From: Salvia splendens
Lineage: Eukaryota > Streptophyta > Magnoliopsida > Lamiales > Lamiaceae
Direction of reading: 5' to 3'
Assembly: GCF_004379255.2 (NCBI RefSeq)
Contig: NC_056040.1
Span: 23,696,120 to 23,760,119, forward strand
DNA length: 64,000 bases
Shown: in pieces, positions 25,270-35,821 of the stretch
How positions within the stretch are numbered: position 1 is the stretch's first letter
Layout: every line of letters starts with the position of its first letter
Translations under genes and position numbers: made by a program
Notes under the pieces: generated by a model
Seen by the model: only the letters and a program-made list of their open reading frames with translations
Told to the model about the DNA's origin: nothing
The model's database searches: none

Positions 25270-26157
25270 ATGGCGTTGGAGTTTGATGCGTCAGAGATAG
25301 AGTACATGAGCTACAGTGGTGAGCATCACCTGCCACTGATTATGAATCTCGTGGATCAGGAGCTGAGTGAGCCCTATTCCATCTTCACCTACCGATACTT
25401 CGTCTATCTCTGGCCCAATCTCTCTTTTCTCGTTAGTTCCCTCTATGCACCCTTTCTCTCACTAGGAATTAGGATGTTTCAATTGATTGGATGATTGGCA
25501 GGCATTCCATAAAGGAAAATGTGTTGGCACGGTGGTGTGCAAAATGGGAGATCATCGCCATACTTTCAGAGGATACATCGCCATGCTTGTTGTTCTCAAC
25601 TCTTACAGAGGCCGAGGCATTGGTAGTTCCTCATGTTATTACAGTAAAATATGATTAAGTGTTTGTGCTGAATATATTCTCATCTTATTAAATAAGTGAC
25701 AAAGTAGTTGTATGCATCTGTGGTTGCATACCCGTTTAAAAATACTTTACTGTGCTCATATAATTGAGATTCATTTGCTTGTTTTCGTTGACAGCAACTG
25801 AGCTTGTTAGTAGATCAATTAAAGTGATGATGGAATCAGGTTGCGAGGAGGTATGTTAGTTTGTCCATCTTCACATTCTCTGGGGTGTTATTTTTCTAAA
25901 ATTGTTTTCTGCTAATTTCAAAGGTAACACTAGAAGCAGAAGTGACCAATAAAGGAGCGCTAGCACTGTATGGTCGTCTGGGATTTATTAGAGCCAAGAG
26001 GCTTTTCCGGTACTACTTGAATGGCGTTGATGCTTTCCGGCTGAAGCTGTTGTTTCCTCGACCAGAACCAGACTACTCTGATTCAATTAAGTCGGTTGCG
26101 GATGAGAGTGAGGAGCATGGTGATGGGATGCCCCCTGAAGAAAGAACTATACAGTAA
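25270..26157 (+). CDS. NAA30: N-alpha-acetyltransferase 30, catalytic subunit of NatC (MAK3 type)
   Basis: GNAT-fold enzyme that acetylates the N-terminus of nascent proteins beginning Met-hydrophobic, on the ribosome. Four coding exons: 25270-25431, 25502-25622, 25795-25850 and 25924-26157. All have GT/AG borders and give an unbroken frame of 190 residues, the usual size for plant NAA30. It opens with a substrate-side helix/loop ([14 protein letters not shown], residues 32-45). The acetyl-CoA motif RGRGIA is at 90-95, and VTLEAEVTN then YGRLGF at 114-134 are the beta5/alpha4 parts of the fold. The acidic C-terminal tail is variable in the family. The ATG at 25270 is the only in-frame start before the conserved region. 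The partner subunits NAA35 and NAA38 are not in this window. Confidence 0.93.
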
Positions 26158-26635
26158 TGCAACATGTGTTGATGGAGGGAGACTATTGAAGATGTTCGTT
26201 CCTTTATATCTTACCTCCATATCCACATTTATCGATTTAAGCTAAGCTCGGATGATGCTGCTTTGGTTGTAGTGAATATCTTACCTCATTACTTTTGCAA
26301 CTTTGCTTATGCAAAGCTTGTGAATAATATGTTTTAGTGTATTAAGATGTATGTTTTGGCTCATTTTTTATGTTATCCATTCTTTTGGCTCATTTTTTTA
26401 TGTCCGATTTCATCACATCTTCAGTTCATCTCAAAATGCGTCCTATGAAGGGTAATTACACCAATTTAGAGTCTAAAAACCATATTTAATCTCATGAAAC
26501 TTAGAGAAAATTGGACTTTTTGACTTACTTTGATATAAACAAGGAATAAGTTTTATTTACCATGCTTTGAGAAAAAAAACTAGGAATATGATTCATTTAC
26601 CAATTTATATCTTGTTTGGTTTTACACGATAAAAA
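26158..26635. other. NAA30 3' flank
   Basis: 3' UTR and AT-rich spacer up to the copia insertion at 26636. A TTTTGGCTCATTTTTTATGT phrase is repeated near 26355 and 26386. Nothing else is recognised. Confidence 0.5.
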
Positions 26636-27083
26636 TGTTGGAATAATTGAGTGAACAATTATATAAGGCTCTCTATGATGATTAACCAAGAACGAAGGAG
26701 AAGGAGCATAAACTGTAGAGCGGAAGCGTACCTTGATCCATAACGAATTAAACGGTAGAATTGCTTTGCAGTGGCTATGGATCTTCCAAACGATCAGAGA
26801 CATCCTTCACAATAGTCTGCCGAGAGAATACAGAGATATTGAACGTTCTTCTGACGTCTGGGGACCATAACCCTAGCTTATATTTATATTAAATATAAGA
26901 CCATTTATTTTCTATTCGGTCCCTCATCAAATAGAAAATCCCATATGGTATCTACACTTATTTCCATAACAAATAAATACACTTTAGCCCAAACTTTAAT
27001 CTTTAATATATCACTTTAATTGGGCAACTGAAAGATAGCCATACACATTAAATTAGTCATGTGGAAGCCCAAAAATTCTAACA
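26636..27083 (-). repeat. 3' LTR of the outer copia element
   Basis: Begins TGTTGGAATAATTG and ends AATTCTAACA. The adjoining ATCTCCCACTTGGG is the reverse complement of a polypurine tract, typical beside a copia 3' LTR. Confidence 0.85.
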
Positions 27084-29607
27084 ATCTCCCACTTGGGCAA
27101 CACATGATACTAAATAAATATGTACAAACCGAATGAGCGCTCAAAAGTGCTATCACATAGTGTATTTCCGAACAATCTTATTATCAACCATATCAGCATA
27201 GGACTAAAGGGCCAGTCACCATATTTTTTCATGATTAAACCCATCAGTAATCACATATGCAAACATAATCAACAACAGATCAATTATGGAGTGTAGCATG
27301 AAAATTTCATGCAAGGTGATCATACATGCCTATTTCCAACTAGTCCTCCCAAATCCTTAGTGAGATCAAACCAAAACCAAATTACAAAAGTAATGGACAA
27401 AACACAATACTTTATTTCTGCAGAGAATAACATGAGTTTATAACTTCATGTTCAAAACACAATATAGAGCAATAACCAAAATTACTCCCACTGAACGGAA
27501 GTACCCTTACACGCCATAATACCTATTTGGGCTACATGCCCATGAATGACCTTGAGTGTTAGTCCTTTAGTGAACGAATTTGCTATCAAATGCGTTCCCT
27601 TATGCTCTATGGGTATTTGTCCATTCTGAACTTTAATTTACAACCAAGAAACTATGACATAACAGAGCTCTTGTCGTTTGGTATACAATACTGCAAGGTT
27701 ATTGTCACAACATAACTTTAGTGGTCTTTCAATACCTTTAACAATATGCAACTTAGTGGCAAAATTTCAGAGTCATATTCAATAACTAGATGCCCAAAAC
27801 AAGTTACGAATTCAGTTGTCATGGCAGAAGTAGCTACAAGTGTTTGCTCAGTACTTCTCCACGAAAAGGCTCCACAGCCAACAGACACACGTAACCTAAA
27901 ATGGATCATCTACTGTATTGGCATCTAACAAAATCAGAATCAAAATGCCTAAAGATCTCTCTAAATGATCTGATTTTCTGTATGCGAGCATGTAATGCTT
28001 AGTTCTTTGTAAATATCTCATAACCCGTTTTGCTGCTTCCTAATGATCCATGTCGGGTTATTGAGATATCTGCCCAACATATAAATAATTAAATCCAAAT
28101 TGGGTCTAATACACACTTGAGCACACATTAGACTTCCAATCGCTGAAGCATATGGAACCTTCTGCATTTTCTAAATATCAAGATTTATCTTAGGGCATTG
28201 AATGGGACTAGGTTTGTCTCCCTTAGTCATAGGGGTATTTCTTTACTTGCAATTATGCATCTCAAATACTTTAGGCACTTTTTCAATATATCCCTTTTGT
28301 GACAACCGAAGAATATCTCGAGAGCTATCTCAATTTATTTCGATTCCAAATACAAAAGAGGTTCTCCCAAGATTTTTCACCTTAAATTTCTTCGAGATTG
28401 ATTCTTGGTGTTGTGCAATATTCTCCAAAAAGATGCATTTGCTCCCACTGAACTTGTGATATACACAAGTGTTAATAACATTCTTTCTGAATCCAAATGA
28501 AAGAACTACTTTATAAAATTTGTGGTACCATTTACGAGAGTCTTAATTGAGGTTGTTGAGATTGACTTTAAATGACATCATCCACATGAGATTGAATGTT
28601 TACAACATTATCATCTTGAGGTTCTTAATCTGCTTCTTCTTCAATGATAGTAATTGATACCTTAACATTGTCAAAAGTAGTAGTAGGTGTCTATACAGAC
28701 TCCTCCTCAAAAGTAATGTTCCTTAATACATTCTTTCCCCCAAACTCAACATCCTCAAAGAATACTATATATCTCGTCCCAAATTAGTTCCCCTTGTGGG
28801 ATCATAAATTTAAAAAATCCCTAAATTTTTCTGGATGACCAAATGAGAATATATGCTATAGTCTTTAATGCCTCTCCCCAAGGCGAATGTGACAAAGAAG
28901 AATGATAAATCATACTCCTTCACATATCTTTAAAAGTTCAATTTCGTCTTTCAGCTACACCACTCATTCTGTGTGATCCCGACATGGTGTACTAAAGGAC
29001 GATCACTCTTCCGAATAGAGGACCAAAGGTCTTTGACATTGTTCACCTGAGCAGTCATTTCTATAGTAGTATTCGCCACCACGGGCCAGATTTGACTCTC
29101 TTAATGCCTTTGTCGAGTTGGAGCTCAACATTAGCCCTGAATATTTTGAACTTGTCTAGAACCTCAAACTTTTCATTGGTTAAATATAGGTACCCATAAT
29201 GAGAACAGTCGTCTATACTTGATATAAAATATTGTTGACCATTCCATGAAACCAAAGGGAATGAACCACAAATGTCCGCATATATCAATTCTTGGACGTC
29301 TGTACCTCTGTCAACACCTAATTTCTTATGTTTGTTCTGCTTTTGATTCAACATGTAAAGCTTCTGAATATGAAGTGACATAATTGAGCACAAAGATTGT
29401 TATATGCACTTCAGGAAACAGTGCCCACAATATTAAAATTATTTGAAGGAAGAACTTTACTATTTCTGAATGAACAAAAGAGACCAAATTTGTCCAAAAC
29501 AGAAATAAAAACCAAATTCTGTCTAAAGACAGTACAATAGAGTATCCTTCAAAAACCAGAAAAAATTCCAGCCTTTAATAACAATCTACAATGCCCAATA
29601 GTCTATA
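27084..29607 (-). pseudogene. Decayed copia pol (integrase, RT, RNase H)
   Basis: Read on the minus strand, translated pieces match copia pol. RNase H is at 27718-27909 (GCGAFSWRSTEQTLVATSA). The integrase core is at about 29061-29393 (LIYADICGSF, YFISSIDDCSHYGYLY, then a degenerate active-site box). Between them many stops and frameshifts break the RT. It runs straight into the chromovirus LTR at 29608. Confidence 0.8.
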
Positions 29608-30158
29608 TGTTAAGGTCTTGATTCCTCAACGACGATCGGCGGCAACAAGCTCGGCGATCGCGGAAGGGTTTCGGCGTCCTAAACAGGATCGGCGGAGGTT
29701 CTAGCTTCTCGCTGTGCGCGGAATTCCTCCGTCGGGCAGCGATGAACTAGGGTTTTAGGGGAGCTTCGAAGTTGTGGGCAAAATAATGAGAATTTTTATT
29801 GATGATTGAATTAATGAACATAGCCCTATTTATAGACTAAGGACCCTAGGGTTGGTTCGACTCCTAATCCTAACGCATCTCGGGAAAGAACCAACAAAGA
29901 AAACCCGAAATAAATAATTAACAAAAATAAACTAATAACCAAAAATAAGAGATAAATAAAAGGAAATAAATACTCCTACTCTACTTTGGAACGTAATCTC
30001 CGAACAAGTCGGGCGGCCGTCGGTTTCGTCTCGCCTTGGTCGTTGCGATTGATGGTTGCTCGACCCTCTCCATAATCGGCGGTGTCTCCTCCGTTCCTTC
30101 GGGCTCGCTTGTGGCGGCTTCGACCGGCTGATGCGGTCCTTGTACGGGGATCGTATCA
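29608..30158 (-). repeat. 3' LTR of the chromovirus
   Basis: TGTTAAGG...GTATCA on the plus strand, 551 bp. The ORF encoding integrase and chromodomain ends inside it at 29981, so about 178 bp of the LTR is coding in this copy. Confidence 0.92.
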
Positions 30159-32520
30159 ACTCCCCCATCCATAGCAACCTCCTTGTCCTCAAGGAGTACA
30201 TTTGGAAACTTGTGCCGTACTAATTCAAGTGGTTCCCACGTCGGTGACTCGGTCCCGTCGGACCAACGAACCAAAACATGCTCCAAGGGTCGGTCATTAT
30301 GCCATAATACGCGCCTGTCCAATACCCGGACGGGATAAACCACCGGCTTGTCGCCAAAAAATTCCGAAGGCAGCTCCATTGACGGTCCGGACTCGCCTCC
30401 TTTTATAAACTCGCGAAGGAGGCTGACATGAAAGACGTTGTGAATCCTACTCCCTTCTGGCAAGCGCAACCGATACGCGACTGGTCCAATGCGCTCCAAT
30501 ACCTCGAACGGGCCATAGTAGCGACGTGCTAGCTTAGCGGACTGCGGACGAGCCACCGAATGCTGCCGATACGGCTGTAGCTTCAAGAGGACCAAGTCGC
30601 CTACTTTAAACTCCAAATTACGCCGATGTTTGTTAGCGGCCTCGCGCATACGTTGTTGTGCGCGCTCCAAATTCCGTCGTAATTCCACCAATAACTCCCC
30701 CCATTGGCGTATCAATTCAGCCGCCTCCGGCGGCGTTGACCTGGACGGCGCCGCAAAGATCAAGCTCGGCGGGTCCCTGCCGTAGAGGGCCTTATATGGA
30801 GACATGCCCAAGCCCGCATGATGGAAACAATTTAAAGCCAGCTCCGCCCATGGGAGAAAATTCGTCCATTTGGACGGGCGATCGGCAGTGAAAGCCCGCA
30901 GATACTGCTCTAATCCTCTGTTACGGAACTCCGTCTGACCGTCCGACTGCGGGTGGTATGCTATTGAAAAATTCAACTTCGTGCCACTAAGCCGCATTAA
31001 ATCCTTCCAACACTGGTTTAAGAATACCGAGTCCCTATCAGAGACCAACGTCTTCGGAAAACCATGATGGCGAACAACCGAATTAATAAACACATGGGCC
31101 ACCTTTAGCGCATCGAATTTCGTTGGTAATGGTGCAAAATGCGCGTACTTAGACAACCGGTCCACGGCCACCATGATTACAGTGTAGCCCCGGGATTGAG
31201 GCAAGCCCGTAATAAAGTCCATGGAAACGTCCTCCCATACCTGAGAAGGAATTGGTAATGGCTGTAACAACCCCGCAGGCTTTTGCGTCGAATACTTCGT
31301 TGTCTGGCACACCATGCAAGCTTCCACGAACTTCTTTACCTCATGTTTCATTTTCGGCCAGTAAAAATCCGCAGCCACGCGACGCAGCGTGCGCTCGAAC
31401 CCGGGGTGGCCCGCCAACTGCGAGCTATGATACTCGGTTAAAATAGGCATCCGGGCCGACGATCGAGAGCCAACGAATATACGACGGTTGTAGTAGACCA
31501 GGCCGTTCACCAATGTCAAGTGTGGCGGGGCGCGCCCTTCCTTTATGTCGGTCGTGATTTCTCTCAATTCCGGGGATGAACTGGTCTCCCGTCGGAGCAA
31601 GTCCAGTAGCTGCAGGATAGGGTGCGATGCTGCCGCGAGCAGCGCGCCACACTGTTCCGCGTCAGGGCCCTCCTCGGCATCCGATCTAGCGGAGTCCTGT
31701 GGGCCGGGCTGATCAGTCTCCTCGCGGCGTGACAACGCGTCAGCTGCTCGGTTCGTGCTCCCCTTCTTATACTCGATAATGAACTTATAGCCCATGAGTT
31801 TTCGCACATAAAGCTGCTGATCTGGCGTTTGTACTATTTGCTGGACCAGTTCCTTTAGACTCTTCTGATCGCTTCTAATAATGAACTCCCTCCCAAGTAG
31901 GTATTGCCGCCATTTCTGAACTGCCTCTACTATGACGTACAACTCCTTATGATATGTCGAAGCGACGCGGCGGCGAGGACCCAATTTTCTACTGAAAAAG
32001 GCAATGGGGTGATTATCTTGGAGTAAAACTGCGCCCACACCCGTATCAGAGGCGTCCGTCTCTACGCAAAAAATCTTTTCGAAATCGGGCAAACGAAGCA
32101 CAGGTGCAGATGTCATGGCGGCCTTCAAATCCAAGAAACTAGATTCCGCCTCTGGAGTCCACACAAAAGCATCCTTCTTCAGTAAATCTGTCAAAGGGGA
32201 CGCGATCACGGCGTACCCGGCTATGAAGCGACGGTAGTACCCGGTCAGGCCCAAAAACCCGCGTAGTTGCTTCACATTCTTCGGCGTAGGCCAAGCTGTC
32301 ATAGCACTGATCTTACTAGGGTCGGCTTTAAGTGATCCGTCGCCAATCAAGTGACCTAAATACTCGACGGTGGAGCTACAGAAAGAACACTTCGATAACT
32401 TGACAAAGAAGCTATGATCTTGCAAAACCTTCAAAACGGCGGACAAGTGTTCACCATGGACCTCCAACGAGGGGCTGTAAACTAGTATATCGTCAAAAAA
32501 CACAATGACGAACTTTCTTA
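29981..32520 (-). pseudogene. Chromovirus pol, 3' part: RT end, RNase H, integrase, chromodomain
   Basis: Reading starts abruptly inside RT at KFVIVFFDDILVYS, because the Athila-type element replaced what came before. It continues open for about 840 codons. RT thumb and connection are followed by RNase H (CVETDASDTGVGAVLLQ; RAADALSRRE). The integrase has its HHCC zinc region (HSSQLAGHPG, CMVCQ) and DDE residues (SMDFITG, VSDRDSVF, DGQTEFRNR). A chromodomain-like end follows (YPVRVLDRR, LVRWSDGTESPTWEP). The last 59 or so codons lie within the LTR. There is no genuine start codon, so it cannot be expressed as a complete Pol. Confidence 0.9.
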
Positions 32521-32521
32521 A

Positions 32522-34656
32522 TGAAAGGTCCTAAGGTGCGGAGGTGTCGTTCAAGCAAGGATATATCCTACTGATCAGGATAGAAATCCTAACTAACCTA
32601 GACCTTAGTTTCAAAGATTCCTCAACCCACTTCTATTGATCAGTATAGTGGTGGTAAGGGTCGAATCCCACAGAGATGGTGCGTTCTTAAACTACCGCGG
32701 TGACAATCGGAAGATTTGGTTAGCTACCACGCTGGGTTGAGTTTCTACCTAGGCTGGAACTTGAAGGAGGTGTTCTACTGGTCAGACGGTAAGGAAAACA
32801 TTTGGAATGTAACTGTGTACGTGGAATGGGGGGACAATTTTGTAACAGAAAATATTTGGAAGGTACGGGTTTCTATTTCGGGCTAAACAGAATATTCAGA
32901 GTGTAGTGGAAGTTTTGTGACTGGGCTGACAGGGTTTAACTAAAAGCGAAGGACAAAAGCAAAAGCATCTTGAAAAGTAAGTGGTCCCCTCCAATTGAAA
33001 TAGACATCATCTTCTTCAACAAACACTTCCAAAATTCAGATAACAATTCCAGATTCAACACGGAAAAACTCAGGTTAACAACTTACAAACACAGATCCAA
33101 AAACTAAGAAATCAAATCCGAAATCAAACACTGAAACTGGACTTCTGCATACTGGTCAACATGAAAGAACGATTCAGAAATTAAACTAAGCTTTGCATGC
33201 AACGACCTACTTTCCGATCAAACAGTACTCGTTTATCTATCCTAAAGAAATTTGTCACGTAAACGGAATTGAGAGAATCAGCACTTTAAACACCGAGAAA
33301 CTTTAGATCTAAGCTAACTAGGCAAGGGAATAAAGAAACACCACAATAAACGAAACGGAAATCAACTTCATAGCATAAACTCGTTCGGATCTTCAACAAA
33401 GTATTTCAAAAGCAGAAAATATCCAAAGGTAAACAAGATCCAACGTAAGGAAAGCGAGAAATTTAAAACTACGAAAGCAAAGTAAAAGTGTTTTGCCACT
33501 CCGGACGATGAGACTCTAAACTACGATCTTGCTGGCTGGAATGGACGAATGACTGGAATTCTGGGAACATCTGAACGTCAAGTGATCATGGCTACGGCGA
33601 GGCAAGAAGCGGGACACGGCTGAAAGACTGAAACTACCGAGAGAACTTTCTACCTAAAGATGGTGGTGAATGAGTGAATCCCCCCTCCTCTCCAATTTGG
33701 CTTCCTTTTATAGGGAGGCTACCCTTGATTTTAGGGTAAATCCTCGTTGCAATTTGACTTCTTTGCTCTTAATTGTGGGTAATCCGTCCCAGCTATCCGT
33801 CTTCTCCATCTCAAGCCGTTTTAGCACGAATACTGATCAGTATGAGATCATGCTGGCACCTTCTTCACCTGAACATTCCGAAACTTCCCTACTGGCTAGA
33901 ATGCTTAACCTGCACACTTTAAACAACTGTTTTGCAAATATAATCAATTAAGCACATCATATTGACCCGTAACCAAGGCCTAGAATACGACTTATCAAAC
34001 TGCTCACACTTACCACAGGCTTGTCCTCAAGCGTGAAGAACAAACAAAGAAAAGAACAAGTCGAATTCTAGCCTGGTTACTCCCCTGACCGACTCTACCT
34101 AACTTAGACTCTAAACTATGACGCAAAGAAAAACACAAACAAACACAGAGAAACATAAACACATAAAAGACTGAAACACATAGATCGGGCTATATTTTCA
34201 ACCATCCCTACCCTCTGGATCAGGTGCAATCCGGCCTTAGACAGCCTTGAACTTCTGCCGCCCCCCTTTTCTCTTCCAGTCAGTATATCTGTTTGTCAAG
34301 ATCGCCCACACTCTTGGCCCAACACTAGGTTCGCTCAGTCTCTCATACCTCACAGGAATGTCAGGACTGCATTCTCTCATTATGCTCACCACAATTGCTT
34401 CGGACTTAGATTCCACGAGCGGCTACTGAAGGACTTATAGGCTTGTAACGGGGCTGTTGGCTTGTAATGTTTTCGGTGGATGTTCCTAAGGCTCTAAGGT
34501 TCAAAAATTTCTATTTTTTATTTATGCGGGGGAACTGTGTATGTTAGGCTTCTGATCAGTTGCTTTCTTTAGTTGGCGCTTCTGGCTTTGATCTCCACTG
34601 GTCAGTAGCATCTTGTGGCTTCGCCACCCTTATTCCTTCATTCATCTCTTTTTTTG
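32522..34656 (-). repeat. 3' LTR of the Athila-type element (at least 2.1 kb)
   Basis: Begins TGAAAGGTCC. The segment matches the right LTR as far as 34656. Its real inner border may extend to somewhere before 35,220, since the other LTR ends in a deletion. It contains a TATA-like box (CTATAAAAGG in reverse, near 33,710). Short ORFs within it have no recognisable domains. Confidence 0.8.
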
Positions 34657-35821
34657 TGGTCAAATCTTTCTGACCATTTTCTTCATTTTCTCGGTTCCCT
34701 TTTTTTTTCTTTTTTTTTTTCGTGGCTTCGCCACCCTTATTCCTTCTTCTTTTTTTTGGACTGAGAATGACTCCCTGGTCGATTTTCTTCTAACTTTTTC
34801 GCCCAGCTGGTTTCTGCTTTTCCGCACTTCTTCCTGGCCAGTAAGCTCCATTGTTTCATGCCTTACACAGTCCCAGTCGGCTGGGGTGTTTATCTGGGTA
34901 TATAAAAGGTTAAGAAGAAAGGGTTCTAAAGGCGGCTTTTTTTTTAAACGAGGGGGGGTTCCTACAGCCTTCAGTATTTGCTACCCGTGATCACTTCACC
35001 CTAGGCTAATTGTGGCAGCCTCTCTCTTTTTTTTTTATATATGTGGAAAGTGGTTCCACTTTAAGGCTTATAACTCGCATTTTAGAGGGCTTTCGTGTTT
35101 GGCTCTAAGTATGGGCTTTTCTCTCATACTCACCTCATCTATCCTAACTAGGAGGTACTAACGGGGATGGTTTAGGTTTTCCAGCATGTCCTATCTCCCT
35201 CAATTCCCCTCACCTTCAGCTCAAGACGGTTGAGTTTTAAGCCCAATCACAAACAACATAAAACTAGACCTAACAAAACAAAACAAAAGCACAAACACAA
35301 AGACTACACATATATACATACATCTTACTGGCCATTGCGTCCCCCCTCTCACTTCACAAGTGTCTGCCCTCAGATAAGGCTGTGAAGTGGAAAAGGTAAT
35401 GGCCAGTACGATGGCACACAGACAACAAACAGCAAAACTAAAACAAAAACTTCTCACACTTAGACTATGGAATAGGCTAAGTGAGAGAGGTTTTATCACC
35501 TATACAGAGATCAACAAAACATAACCACAAACACATATATACAAACTCCTCACACTTAGACCATGCAATGGGCTAAGTGTGAGCTGACATGCATGCGACA
35601 TAGAAAACAAAACAAACAAAACAAAGAAAACATGCTCCAAAGAAACAAACCCTTAACTTCTCACACTTAGACTATGGAATAGGCTAAGTGTTTTGAAGTG
35701 GGGTTTGCGTACAAACACAAATTATACTACCTAAACAAAACCAACTTATAACAACAATACGAAAAGTTAAAAGAAAAACTGAAACTTAAAAAGAAAAACT
35801 AACTTGGTCAGTAGGGGGGGT
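34657..35821 (-). other. Athila 3' non-coding region with hairpin repeats
   Basis: Non-coding stretch between the ORF3 stop and the LTR. It includes a second copy of GTGGCTTCGCCACCCTTATT at about 34723, T-rich runs, and three hairpin-forming repeats between 35449 and 35694. The LTR/polypurine boundary lies somewhere in its left half. Confidence 0.6.
35453..35690. repeat. Three spaced hairpin repeats (CTCACACTTAG ... CTAAGTG)
   Basis: Copies at 35453-35486, 35549-35583 and 35660-35690 each start CTCACACTTAG and end with CTAAGTG or a longer complement. The middle one has perfect 11-bp arms around a 13-bp loop. Spacing is about 95-110 bp. A related arm, CTCACACTTACC, occurs in the LTR near 34004. 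Confidence 0.8.

Noticed and set aside
32517..32521. Target-site duplication for the Athila element
   Set aside because: The five bases left of the element do not match those at 47673-47677; the right border is a deletion junction.
34247..34429. 60-codon ORF present in both Athila LTRs
   Set aside because: The duplication simply reflects LTR identity; no domain is seen.
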